In this document: piece by piece, positions 18,499 to 26,090 of the stretch | Layout: every line of letters starts with the position of its first letter | Position numbering within the stretch: the first letter of the stretch is position 1 | DNA from: Caulobacter sp. | Lineage (GTDB): Bacteria > Pseudomonadota > Alphaproteobacteria > Caulobacterales > Caulobacteraceae | Length of the DNA stretch: 64,000 nt | Direction of reading: 5' to 3' | NCBI GenBank assembly: GCA_030680355.1 | Contig: JAUXVF010000027.1 | Location: 124,001 to 188,000, forward strand | The notes under the pieces: generated by a model | Seen by the model: the letters and a program-made list of their open reading frames with translations, nothing else | Told to the model about the DNA's origin: nothing | Databases searched by the model: none | Made by a program: the position numbers and the translations under genes

Positions 18499-19836
18499 AT
18501 GGGCCAACCTATGAACAGACGCCGCCGCGGCGCAATCGCAGTCGTGCTTCTGGCAATTCTGGCGGCGGGACCCTCGCAGGCCCAGCTTCCGGCCCTCCCC
18601 GGCCTGCCCTCTGGCCTGCCCTCGACATCCCGCCTGCCCGTCGACGCCGGCCTGCCGGAATTCGGCGCCCTGCCCCGCGACATCGCGCGGGCCGTCGACC
18701 TTCGCCGGCTGCGATTGCGTGACCTGATCCGCGGCAACCGCGATGTCATCGATGTCGACGACAAGGGCGCCCCGGTCGTGCGCGGCGAGCTCCTGCTGGT
18801 GGCGCCAGAGCCGGCCTCGCTGGCGCGGGCGGCCGCCGCCGGCTTCACCATCCTGCGCGAAACAACGGTGGAGGGGACCGGCGTGCGGCTGGTCACCCTG
18901 ACCCTTCCGCGCGGCCTCGACGCCCGCCGGGCCATCAAGACCCTGCGGCGCGCCGATCCCGACGGCGACTACGACTTCAACCACATCTATTCCCCGGCCG
19001 GCGCGGTGGCGGCGACCGCGATGGCTCCGGTTCTGGCTCCGGCCGCCGTGGCGAGCCCGCGACGCGTCGGCCTGGTCGACACCGGCATCGACGCCGGCCA
19101 TCGCAGCTTCAGCGGCGCCAGGGTCGAGCAGCGCGGGTTCGCTCCGGGCGGCGTGCGGGCCGGGGCCCACGGCACGGCGGCGGCCTCGCTGCTGGTCGGT
19201 CAGGCCGGCGCGTTTCGCGGCGCGGCCCCCGGCGCCGGGTTGATGGTCGCCGACGTCTATGGCGGCGGACCGACCGGCGGCTCGGCCGAAGCCATCGCCC
19301 GGGGTCTCGGTTGGCTGGCGGCCAGCGATGTGCCGGTGATCAACGTCAGCCTCGTCGGCCCGCCCAACGCCATCCTCAAGGCGGTGGTCCGCGACCTGTC
19401 CGCGCGCGGCGTCCTGATCGTGGCGGCCGTAGGCAACGACGGCCCGGCCGCGCCACCGCTCTATCCGGCCTCCTATGCCGAGGTGATCGCCGTCACCGGC
19501 GTCGACGGCCGCGACCGGGTCCTGCTCGAGGCCGGACGGGCGAGTCATCTCGACTTCGCCGCCCCCGGCGCCGACATGGCCGCCGCCGGGCCAGGCGACG
19601 GATTCGTCACCGTTCGCGGCACCTCCTTCGCCGCGCCGATCGTCGCCGGCCAGCTGGCGGCCCTGCGCACGGGACCCGGAAAAGCCGACGCCCGCGCGGC
19701 GGTTGACGCCCTGGCCCGTCAGGCCCGCGACCTCGGCGCGCCCGGCCCCGATCGCGTCTATGGCCGCGGCCTGGTCGGCGACGGTTTGCGCACCTCGCCG
19801 CGCGCCGTCGGGGCGGGCCCGATGACCGGGCGCTGA
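18499..19836 (+). CDS. Secreted subtilisin-like serine protease (S8)
   Basis: Starts at ATG 18499 with AAGGAGG 13 nt upstream (ATG 18511 also possible); 445 aa. Signal peptide RRRRGAIAVVLLAILAAGPSQA, then a Pro/Leu-rich linker and a propeptide-like region to about residue 180. Catalytic triad: Asp194 (GLVDTGIDAGH), His224 (AHGTAAASL) and Ser376 (RGTSFAAPIVAG); the oxyanion Asn is in AAVGNDGP. Divergent from the ECF sigma gene (100 bp apart). The neighbour context suggests a role in envelope stress sensing or in processing the exported repeat protein, which is inference. Confidence 0.88.
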   Translation: MGQPMNRRRRGAIAVVLLAILAAGPSQAQLPALPGLPSGLPSTSRLPVDAGLPEFGALPRDIARAVDLRRLRLRDLIRGNRDVIDVDDKGAPVVRGELLLVAPEPASLARAAAAGFTILRETTVEGTGVRLVTLTLPRGLDARRAIKTLRRADPDGDYDFNHIYSPAGAVAATAMAPVLAPAAVASPRRVGLVDTGIDAGHRSFSGARVEQRGFAPGGVRAGAHGTAAASLLVGQAGAFRGAAPGAGLMVADVYGGGPTGGSAEAIARGLGWLAASDVPVINVSLVGPPNAILKAVVRDLSARGVLIVAAVGNDGPAAPPLYPASYAEVIAVTGVDGRDRVLLEAGRASHLDFAAPGADMAAAGPGDGFVTVRGTSFAAPIVAGQLAALRTGPGKADARAAVDALARQARDLGAPGPDRVYGRGLVGDGLRTSPRAVGAGPMTGR

Positions 19837-19855
19837 AATTTTTTTCGACCGGGTC

Positions 19856-19883
19856 GGGATGAAAATCCGCCCTTCGTGCGTTT
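19856..19883 (+). promoter_or_regulatory. Putative ECF promoter of the exported repeat protein
   Basis: GGGATG (19856-19861), AAAA, then CGTTT (19879-19883) after a 17-nt spacer. It matches the minus-strand element upstream of the sigma operon in both boxes and spacing. An AT-rich stretch with seven T residues (19839-19845) sits just upstream and could act as an UP-like element. The start codon of the downstream gene is 54 nt away. Confidence 0.6.
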
Positions 19884-19937
19884 ACCCCTTCGAGAGGCGC
19901 GGCCTGGCCGTCCTCATTCATTCGAAGGAGAAGCGAC

Positions 19938-20831
19938 ATGCGCAAGACCTCAATCCTCTGCACCGCCGCCCTGTGCGGCATCCTCATGGCCGGCGGTTCG
20001 GCCTCGGCCCAGGTCCTCGGCGGCGGCGCCGGTGGCGGTCTGGGCGGCGCCGTCGGCGGCGGCCTTGGCGGCCTCGGCGGCAGCGCCTCCGGATCGGCCA
20101 TGGGCGGCCTGGATGTCGCCCGTCCCGACACGAGCGGCGCCACCTCGGCCGTCACCAGCCGCGCCCAACGCGCCAAGGACAGGGCCGCTGCTCGCGCCGA
20201 ATCCGCCAAAACCCGCGCTGCGGGCGCCGCCGGCGCCGCCAGTGACGTCGCCCGTTCGGCCACTGTTTCGGGTACGGCCGGCGGTTCGGCATCCAGCAGC
20301 GGTTCGGCTTCCGGCGGCGCCGGTGGCGGCGCGTCGGTCGGCGGCCTCGGCCTGAGCGGCTCGGGTCAGACCGATGGCGACACGACCTCGGCCGTCGGCG
20401 CGGGCAAGGCCGTGGCCGGCTCCGCGGTCGGCAAGGCCCAGTCGACCGGCCGCGCCGCGGTCGGCAAGGCGAAATCCACCGCCGCGACCACTGGCGGCCG
20501 CGTCAGCAGCGCCGTCCAGAGCGCTCCCGGCGTTCCGGTCAGCGGTTCCGCTTCGGGTTCCGCCAGCGGCGATGCGTCCGCCGGCGGCCTGAGCCTCGGC
20601 GGCTCGGGTGAAGCCGAAGGCGACACCACCTCGGCCGTCAGCGCCGGCAAGTCCACGGCCGGCGCCGTGGCGGGCAAGGCCAAGTCGGCCACCCGCACCG
20701 CGGCCGGCAAGGCCAAGTCGACCGCCGCCACCGCGGCTGGCCGGGCCAGTGACGCCGTCCAGAGCGCGCCCAGCGCCCAGGCCAGCGGATCGGCTTCGGC
20801 CTCCGGCGCCGCCAGCGCCGATCACCGCTAA
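19938..20831 (+). CDS. Exported Gly/Ala/Ser-rich repeat protein, unknown function
   Basis: A 297-aa protein with a clear signal peptide (MRKTSILCTAALCGILMAGG, cleavage near residue 25), a Gly-rich run, then two imperfect tandem repeats of about 75-80 residues. Each repeat contains GDTTSAVxAGK, Lys/Ala stretches such as GKAKSTAAT and the ending AVQSAP, separated by Ser/Gly/Ala blocks. AAGGAG precedes the ATG. I do not recognise the family; the Lys/Ala blocks look helical and histone-H1-like or LEA-like in composition. The ECF-like promoter and adjacent subtilase suggest an envelope or stress role. Confidence 0.8.
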   Translation: MRKTSILCTAALCGILMAGGSASAQVLGGGAGGGLGGAVGGGLGGLGGSASGSAMGGLDVARPDTSGATSAVTSRAQRAKDRAAARAESAKTRAAGAAGAASDVARSATVSGTAGGSASSSGSASGGAGGGASVGGLGLSGSGQTDGDTTSAVGAGKAVAGSAVGKAQSTGRAAVGKAKSTAATTGGRVSSAVQSAPGVPVSGSASGSASGDASAGGLSLGGSGEAEGDTTSAVSAGKSTAGAVAGKAKSATRTAAGKAKSTAATAAGRASDAVQSAPSAQASGSASASGAASADHR

Positions 20832-20842
20832 CTGACGAAACA

Positions 20843-20872
20843 GGCGCGGCGGTCCTCCGGGACCGCCGCGCC
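20843..20872 (+). terminator. Strong GC hairpin after the repeat-protein gene
   Basis: A perfect 13-bp stem, GGCGCGGCGGTCC with GGACCGCCGCGCC, and a 4-nt loop, 12 nt after the stop codon at 20831. No T-run follows, so it may be an RNA 3'-stabilising hairpin or a weak terminator. Confidence 0.6.
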
Positions 20873-20890
20873 GATCGCCGCGTGATCGCC

Positions 20891-21103
20891 ATGCAGAACT
20901 ACATCATCCAGTTCGAAGACGACGACCGCGACGGCCCGTTGGTGCTGACGGTGATCGTCGACGCCAATGTGAGCACCCTTGAAGAGACGCGCGGCTGGCT
21001 GAGCCAGTCACCCGATCGACGGACGGCCCAGGTCTGGTGCCAGGGACAATGCCTTTTTCAGATCGCCTCGATGGCCTATCCGGCGGATTGTGCTCAGAGC
21101 TGA
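20891..21103 (+). CDS. Small hypothetical protein
   Basis: A 70-residue frame beginning MQNYIIQFEDDDRDGPLVLT (ATG 20891; GTG 20882 is possible). It has alternating hydrophobic and charged residues like a small alpha/beta protein, with two Cys residues in VWCQGQCLF. I do not recognise a family. It lies just after the hairpin at 20843 and overlaps the 3' end of the convergent GST gene by 10 nt. Real coding is likely but not certain. Confidence 0.5.
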   Translation: MQNYIIQFEDDDRDGPLVLTVIVDANVSTLEETRGWLSQSPDRRTAQVWCQGQCLFQIASMAYPADCAQS

Positions 21104-21759
21104 CCGAGCGGTACCGCCGTCAGCCCCTGCTCCCGTGAGGCCCGCGCCTGGGCCGCCTTGGACCGCACAAACCCGTCCCGCACCTGCATCCGGGCCCAGT
21201 AGGCAGCGACGGCCGGCGGAAACTGGTCGGCCATGCCGAGGGACTCCGCCAGTAGCAGGGCATAGGCGACCGAAATATCCCCACCCGTGAACCGGCCCGC
21301 CGCGACGTAGTCGGCCTGACTGACGATGGCCTCCAGACCCCGAAGCCGGGCCAGGAACCATTTGGCGTAGTCGTCGGCCACCTGCGGCTGGCGACGGGCC
21401 TCCGGCTCCAGCCGTCGGTAGCGGAGCACCAGGGTCTGCGGGAAGGTCAGGGTCGCCTCGCCGAAATGCAGGGCGTTGAGCCAGGCTCCGAAGCCGGGCT
21501 CGTCCGGCTCGACGGCCAGGCCGCCGGGCTTGCCGTATTTGCGCGCCAGGTATTCGACGATGGCCGCCGACTCCGTCATCCGCGTCTCGCCGTCGACCAG
21601 CAGCGGAATGGTGCCCAGCGGGTTCTCCTGCAGATACTCCCGCTTCAGGAAACGCGGCGGGAAGGGCAGCATGCGCAGGTCGTAGGCGAGCCCCAGCTCC
21701 TCCAGCGCCCACAGGGGTCGGAACGATCGCGCGTCGTTGCAGTGGTAGAGGGTGATCAT
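21094..21759 (-). CDS. Glutathione S-transferase family protein
   Basis: A 221-aa protein with an N-terminal thioredoxin-like domain (MITLYHCNDARSFRPLWALEELGL, then NPLGTIPLLVDGETRMTESAAIVEYLARKYG with the conserved cis-Pro and E-S pair) and a helical C-terminal domain (SQADYVAAGRFTGGDISVAYAL, containing the N-capping G-x-x-x-S/T-x-A-D-I-like segment). The likely catalytic residue is the Ser or Cys near position 8-12. Substrate unknown. Confidence 0.88.
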   Translation of the reverse strand: MITLYHCNDARSFRPLWALEELGLAYDLRMLPFPPRFLKREYLQENPLGTIPLLVDGETRMTESAAIVEYLARKYGKPGGLAVEPDEPGFGAWLNALHFGEATLTFPQTLVLRYRRLEPEARRQPQVADDYAKWFLARLRGLEAIVSQADYVAAGRFTGGDISVAYALLLAESLGMADQFPPAVAAYWARMQVRDGFVRSKAAQARASREQGLTAVPLGQL

Positions 21760-21797
21760 GGCCGGCTCCGGGTCAGGACGTGGAGACTAGGGCATCC

Positions 21798-21838
21798 TGC
21801 GTCCTTCGACACGGCCCTTCGGGCCTGCTCAGGATGAC
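21798..21838. repeat. Palindromic repeat family C (partial)
   Basis: TGCGTCCTTCGACACG, a CCCTTCGGGC hairpin and CTGCTCAGGATGAC: the left half of the family seen complete at 25027 and 35761. The right half is degraded (a trace GTGGTCAGGGTGAGCA follows to about 21870). It lies between divergent GST and hydrolase genes. Confidence 0.75.
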
Positions 21839-21943
21839 TGACATTCTGCGTGGTCAGGGTGAGCATCACCCGCCGCACCACGCAAGGATTGCGCGGGCCG
21901 GACCGCCGGGCGATGGTTCCGGCAAAGCGACGGGGGAACGACA

Positions 21944-23638
21944 ATGGGCAGGTGGCGGCTGTTTCTGGCCGGTTGGGTGATGATCCTGGCCGGCGCCTGG
22001 CTGGCGGCGACGATCCAGACCTCGGGCGGCGTGGCCGTGCGCGACGTGCGGTTCATCAGCGACAGCGGCGTGACCCTGAGCGGCCTGCTCTATGTGCCCC
22101 GCACCGCCACCGAGGCAGCGCCCGCCCCCGGGATCCTCGCTGTCCATGGCTATATCAACAGCCGCGAGACCCAGAGCCCCTTCGCCATCGAGTTCGCCCG
22201 CCGCGGCTATGTCGTGCTGGCCCTCGACCAGACCGGTCACGGCTACAGCGGCGGCGCGGCCTTTTCGCAGGGCTTCGGCGGTCCCGACGGCCTGACCTAT
22301 CTGCGCAGCTTGCCGATGGTCGACAAGGCCAACATCGGCCTCGAGGGCCACAGCATGGGCGGCTGGACGGTGCTGGCCGCGGCCGCCGCCATGCCCGACG
22401 CCTACAAGGCCGTGGTGCTGGAGGGCTCGTCGACCGGCGCGCCGTTCGCCGCCGAGGGCACGCCGGCCTGGCCGCGCAACCTGGCGCTGGTGTTCAGCCG
22501 CTATGACGAGTTCAGCAAGCTGATGTGGGGCGTCGACCGGGCCCAGGACGTGGCCGGCAGCGGCAAGCTGAAGACGGTGTTCGGAACGACCGCCGACGTG
22601 GTTCCGGGCCGGGTCTATGGCGCCATCGCCGAGGGGACCGGCCGCCGGCTGACCCAGCCGGTCACCACCCATCCCGGCGACCATCTGTCGACCGCCGCCG
22701 TCGGCGACGCCGTCGACTGGTTCGGCAAGACCCTCGTCGGCGGAACCCCGCGGCCGGCCGGCGACCAGATCTGGATGTGGAAGGAAGTCGGCACCGGCGT
22801 GGCCCTGATCGGGTTCGTCGTGCTGTTGCTGGGGACCTTTGAGCTGCTGATCGGCCTGCCGCTGTTCGCAGGGCTCAAACATCCGCCAGCCCCGGCCGTC
22901 GAGCGGCGGACCCTCGGCTGGTGGGGCGGACTGGCGACCACCGCCTTCCTGCCGATCCTGACCTTCTTCCCGGCCTTTATCCTGGTGACCCTCAAGGTTC
23001 CGCCCTCGGCCCTGCTGCCCCAGACCATCACCACCCAGGTCATCGTCTGGGCGCTGATCAACGCGGTTCTGACCCTGGGTCTGGGCTGGCTGAGCCGAAA
23101 GCGGCCGATGGCGGCGTTCGACAATCGCTGGCTGCGCGGCGGGCTGATCGCCCTGGCGACTGTGGCCATGGGCTATCTGTCGCTGGTCGTCGTCGACCTG
23201 CTGTTCAAGGTCGATTTCCGCTTCTGGGTCGTGGCCCTGAAACTGTTCAGTCCGAAGCAGGCGTTGATCGCCCTGGTCTATGTCCTGCCCTTCATCGCTG
23301 TCTTTCTGGTCTCCACCCGGGCCCTGCACGGACGGCTGTCGGTGGGCGGCGACGGGGCGGTCAAACAGTATGTCTCGGCCGTCGCGGCCTTGGCCCTGGG
23401 CTTCCTGGTGCTGCTGGCGGTCGACTATGGCGTCTTCTTCGCCACCGGCCGGCTGCCGACCGATTTCGACCCCCTGACCACCGTGGTGGCCATCCAGTTC
23501 CTGCCGCTGATGGCCATGGTCGCGCTGATCTCGACCTTCACCTGGCGGCGGACGGGCAGCTATGTCCCCGGCGCGGTGATCAGCGGGCTGGTCGTGACCT
23601 GGTACGTGGTGGCGGGCACGGCGACGCAGGGGGTGTAA
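21944..23638 (+). CDS. Alpha/beta hydrolase fused to a polytopic membrane domain
   Basis: A 564-residue protein. An N-terminal anchor (LFLAGWVMILAGAWLAA) leads to an alpha/beta-hydrolase domain at about residues 40-270, with ILAVHGYINSRET, YVVLALDQTGHGYS and the nucleophile elbow GLEGHSMGGWTVLAA; the late His is probably in THPGDHLST. From about residue 280 there are some seven hydrophobic segments (VALIGFVVLLLGTFELLIGL, ATTAFLPILTFFPAFILV, VIVWALINAVLTLGLGWL and others). The hydrolase part should face the periplasm. Substrate unknown; lipid or peptide-like esters are possible. Confidence 0.8.
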   Translation: MGRWRLFLAGWVMILAGAWLAATIQTSGGVAVRDVRFISDSGVTLSGLLYVPRTATEAAPAPGILAVHGYINSRETQSPFAIEFARRGYVVLALDQTGHGYSGGAAFSQGFGGPDGLTYLRSLPMVDKANIGLEGHSMGGWTVLAAAAAMPDAYKAVVLEGSSTGAPFAAEGTPAWPRNLALVFSRYDEFSKLMWGVDRAQDVAGSGKLKTVFGTTADVVPGRVYGAIAEGTGRRLTQPVTTHPGDHLSTAAVGDAVDWFGKTLVGGTPRPAGDQIWMWKEVGTGVALIGFVVLLLGTFELLIGLPLFAGLKHPPAPAVERRTLGWWGGLATTAFLPILTFFPAFILVTLKVPPSALLPQTITTQVIVWALINAVLTLGLGWLSRKRPMAAFDNRWLRGGLIALATVAMGYLSLVVVDLLFKVDFRFWVVALKLFSPKQALIALVYVLPFIAVFLVSTRALHGRLSVGGDGAVKQYVSAVAALALGFLVLLAVDYGVFFATGRLPTDFDPLTTVVAIQFLPLMAMVALISTFTWRRTGSYVPGAVISGLVVTWYVVAGTATQGV

Positions 23639-23647
23639 ACACCAAAC

Positions 23648-23749
23648 ACTGTCATCCCGGACGGCCTGCAAGGCCGATCCGGGACCCAGATCGAGCCCCC
23701 GCCGCTCCTGGGTCCCGGCTCTTCGCTACGCTACGGCCGGGATGACAGT
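23648..23749. repeat. Palindromic repeat family A
   Basis: ACTGTCATCCCGGACGGCC at the left and GGCCGGGATGACAGT at the right, with the inner pair GGGACCCAGA / CTGGGTCCC. Very close to the copy at 34479-34579. It lies between two plus-strand genes, unlike the other complete copies. Confidence 0.9.
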
Positions 23750-23766
23750 GGAAGGGTGGCTTGGAC

Positions 23767-23795
23767 GCGACAAGCGCGGAAATGCGCGTTAAAAT
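23767..23795 (+). promoter_or_regulatory. Candidate promoter for a leaderless GIY-YIG mRNA
   Basis: GCGACA (23767-23772), a 17-nt spacer and TAAAAT (23790-23795). The expected transcription start, about 7 nt after the -10 box, coincides with the ATG at 23802, and no Shine-Dalgarno sequence is visible. This would give a leaderless transcript. Confidence 0.4.
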
Positions 23796-23801
23796 AGCAT
23801 A

Positions 23802-24095
23802 ATGTCGCGCAGCTACTATGTCTACATGCTCGCCAGCCGGCGGAACGGCACGCTCTACGTCGGCGTGACCAACGATCTGGCGCGTCGGGTCTGGCAGCAC
23901 CGTGAGGGAACAGCGTCGCGGTTCACCAAGACCTACGGCGTGACCATGCTCGTCTGGTACGCACATTTCGACCAGATCGTCGACGCCATCGCCTGCGAGA
24001 AGAAGCTCAAACGGTGGCGACGGGCGTGGAAGCTGGCGAAGATCGAAGCCTTCAATCCGGGCTGGCGGGACCTGTACGAAACCTGGAACCAGTAA
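23802..24095 (+). CDS. GIY-YIG nuclease superfamily protein (YhbQ/UPF0213-like)
   Basis: A 97-aa single-domain GIY-YIG protein: YYVYMLASRRNGTLYVGVTNDLARRVWQHREG corresponds to the G-I-Y and Y-I-G strands with the catalytic Arg, and CEKKLKRWRRAWKLAKIEAFNPGW to the C-terminal Glu/Lys helix. Such small proteins are common and often multicopy in alphaproteobacteria; their substrate is unsettled (structured DNA or RNA). It lies between a family-A repeat and a remnant of another. Confidence 0.9.
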   Translation: MSRSYYVYMLASRRNGTLYVGVTNDLARRVWQHREGTASRFTKTYGVTMLVWYAHFDQIVDAIACEKKLKRWRRAWKLAKIEAFNPGWRDLYETWNQ

Positions 24096-24100
24096 ACCCC

Positions 24101-24112
24101 ACTGTCATCCCA
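24101..24112. repeat. Family A repeat remnant supplying the TauD stop codon
   Basis: Only the terminal ACTGTCATCCC box of family A is left here. On the minus strand its GGGATGACAGT provides the TGA (24105-24107) that ends the TauD-like gene. It may be an accident of the short motif, or the scar of an element that trimmed the gene. Confidence 0.45.
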
Positions 24113-24944
24113 CCGGATCCACCGTCACTCGCCGCATGTGCCGGCGCTGACCGTGGTAGTCGTTCAGGGCGTAGTGCCAGACCGAGCGGTTGTCCCAGAA
24201 GGCGACCGAGCCCGGGCGCCAGGCGAAGCGGCAGGTGAAGGCCTCCTGGCGGCTGTGTTCGAACAGGTAGGTGAGCAGCGGCCGCGACTCCCGCCGGCTC
24301 CAACCCTCGATGTTCATCGTGAAGGCCGGATTGACGTAGAGCGCCTTGCGGCCGGTCTCGGGATGGACCTTGACCATAGGGTGGCTGAAGCGGCCGGCCA
24401 TGCCTTCGGCGTCGGCGATCTTCATCGACTCGCGCTTCTGGGCCGAGGGGCCGGTCGGGGCGTATTCGCGCTCGGCCGAATGGATGGCGTTGAGCCCCTC
24501 CAGGGTCTTCTGCAGACCCGGCGACAGGGCCTCGAAGGCCGCCGCCTGGCTGGCGAAAAGGGTGTCGCCGCCAAAGTCGGGCACCGCCACGGCATAGAGG
24601 ATCGAGCCGATGGCCGGCGTCTCGAGGAAACTCATGTCCGAATGCCAGCCGCCGCCGAAATTGAGCCGGTCGGACGGTTCCTTGATGATCTCCATGACCT
24701 CGGGATGATCGTCCATGCCCGAGACATAGGGGTGGATGTTCAGCGGCCCGAAACGGCGGCCGAAGGCCAGCTGCTGCTCGGGGGTCAGGGTCTGGTCGCG
24801 GAAGAAGATCACCTGATGCTCGGCGAAGGCCTGGCGGATGGCGGCGATGGTCGCGTCGCTGAGCGGGGCCGACAGGTCGACGCCGGAGATCTCGGCGCCG
24901 AGGGCGCCGGCGACGCGGTCAATGCTGATGGTCTGCGTCGCCAT
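24105..24944 (-). CDS. TauD/TfdA-family 2OG-dependent dioxygenase
   Basis: A 279-aa non-haem iron dioxygenase. The family fold is clear: GALGAEISGVDLSAPLSD, EHQVIFFRDQTLTPEQQLAFGRRFG, the iron-binding H-x-D in GGWHSDMSF, PAFTMNIEGWSRRES, and the distal His and 2OG-binding Arg in WDNRSVWHYALNDYHGQRRHMRRV. Members oxidise taurine, alkylsulfonates, alkyl sulfates or phenoxyacetates; the substrate cannot be named here. The nearby sulfatase and formylglycine-generating-enzyme-like genes make an organosulfur substrate worth considering. ATG at 24944 chosen over upstream starts. Confidence 0.88.
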   Translation of the reverse strand: MATQTISIDRVAGALGAEISGVDLSAPLSDATIAAIRQAFAEHQVIFFRDQTLTPEQQLAFGRRFGPLNIHPYVSGMDDHPEVMEIIKEPSDRLNFGGGWHSDMSFLETPAIGSILYAVAVPDFGGDTLFASQAAAFEALSPGLQKTLEGLNAIHSAEREYAPTGPSAQKRESMKIADAEGMAGRFSHPMVKVHPETGRKALYVNPAFTMNIEGWSRRESRPLLTYLFEHSRQEAFTCRFAWRPGSVAFWDNRSVWHYALNDYHGQRRHMRRVTVDPVG

Positions 24945-25026
24945 GCGCGGCCTCCCCTTGCTTGTTAAGCGCATGTTGGACGCGGCCCCCCGGGTGCGCA
25001 ACCGGATCCCGCGACGCGGCGCGATT

Positions 25027-25135
25027 GTGCGTCCTTCGACACGGCCCTTCGGGCTTGCTCAGGATGACGTGCAAGGGTCGCGCTGAAAACGCCAAGTCAT
25101 GCTGAGCAGCGCGTAGCGCGTGTCGAAGCACGCAC
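25027..25135. repeat. Palindromic repeat family C, complete copy
   Basis: GTGCGTCCTTCGACACGG ... CTTGCTCAGGATGAC at the left and GTCATGCTGAGCAGC ... GTGTCGAAGCACGCAC at the right form nested inverted repeats. It separates the TauD-like gene from the formylglycine-generating-enzyme-like gene. Confidence 0.88.
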
Positions 25136-25148
25136 TCTGCATCAACAC

Positions 25149-26090
25149 CTACCCGCGTTTCACCGTCCGGAACCCCACATGGCTGGAGCCGGTGTCAGGC
25201 GGTCCGCCCTGTCGGGCGGCGGGGCGGTAGCGGTAGCAGAAGTTGTCGGCGCAGAGAAACGAGCCGCCCTTGATCAGGTGGGTCGGGGCCTGGCCGGGTT
25301 CGGCGTAGAGGTCTTTCGTCCACTCCCAGACATTGCCGCTCATGTCGAACAGGCCGTAGGCGCTGGCCGGGTAGCAGGCGACCGGGGCGGTGCGGGCCTT
25401 GTAGCCGTCGTCGCCGGTGTCGACGGCCGGAAAGACGCCCTGCCAGCTGTTGCCGCGGGGCGGCTGGCCGGCTTTGGGCGTCTCGTCGCCCCATTCGTAG
25501 CGGGCGTCGTCGAGACCGGCCCGGGCGGCGAACTCCCATTCGGCCTCGGCCGGCAGATCGCGGCCGGCCCAGCGGGCGTAGGCCACGGCGTCTTCATAGC
25601 TGACCTGGACCACCGGGTGACGCATGCGGCGCGCGATGTCGCTGCCCGGTCCCTCCGGGTGACGCCAGTCGGCGCCGTCGACCACCCGCCACCAGCCGGC
25701 CGGATCGCCCGAGCCCAGCCCCCTGGCGCCGACGAAGACCAGCGACGAGGGCTTGAGCTTGCCGGCCGGCACGCCCGGATAGAGGGCCGGATCCGGCGCC
25801 CGCTCGGCCTGGGTGATGTAGCCGGTGGCGGTCACGAAGGCGGCGAATTGAGTGTTGGTGACCTCGGTGCGGTCGATGGCGAAGGGGGCGACGGTCACCC
25901 GGCGCGGCGGGCCTTCCTCGGCATGTTCGGGACGGGCGCCGAGGGTGAAGGTCCCGCCCTTCAGCGCCACTTCGCCGGCCGGGGCCGGTTCGGGACAGAC
26001 ACGCGTCGGTTCGGCGAGGGGCGGAACATCGGCGCCGCCCCGTCCGCAGGCCGCGAGACCCAGGACCAGCAGGAGCGCCGCCCGCCGCAT
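25149..26090 (-). CDS. Formylglycine-generating-enzyme-like lipoprotein (SUMF1/FGE)
   Basis: A 313-aa protein with a lipoprotein signal (LLLVLGLAACG, Cys15 as the lipid site) and a full FGE-sulfatase domain: KGGTFTLGARPEHAEEGPPR, IDRTEVTNTQFAAFV, VSYEDAVAYARWAGRDLPAEAEWEFAARAG, YGLFDMSGNVWEW and KGGSFLCADNFCYRYR near the end. The last contains both catalytic copper-binding cysteines (about 280 and 285, spacing C-x4-C) of true FGEs. It could convert Cys116 of the sulfatase encoded at 29282. Starts at ATG 26090, overlapping the TetR stop by 1 nt. Confidence 0.88.
   Translation of the reverse strand: MRRAALLLVLGLAACGRGGADVPPLAEPTRVCPEPAPAGEVALKGGTFTLGARPEHAEEGPPRRVTVAPFAIDRTEVTNTQFAAFVTATGYITQAERAPDPALYPGVPAGKLKPSSLVFVGARGLGSGDPAGWWRVVDGADWRHPEGPGSDIARRMRHPVVQVSYEDAVAYARWAGRDLPAEAEWEFAARAGLDDARYEWGDETPKAGQPPRGNSWQGVFPAVDTGDDGYKARTAPVACYPASAYGLFDMSGNVWEWTKDLYAEPGQAPTHLIKGGSFLCADNFCYRYRPAARQGGPPDTGSSHVGFRTVKRG

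Noticed and set aside
19827..19845. Terminator after the subtilase gene (GCCCG/CGGGC followed by T7)
   Set aside because: The stem is only 5 bp, lies inside the coding end, and is separated from the T-run by 7 nt; the T-run fits an UP-like element of the next promoter equally well.
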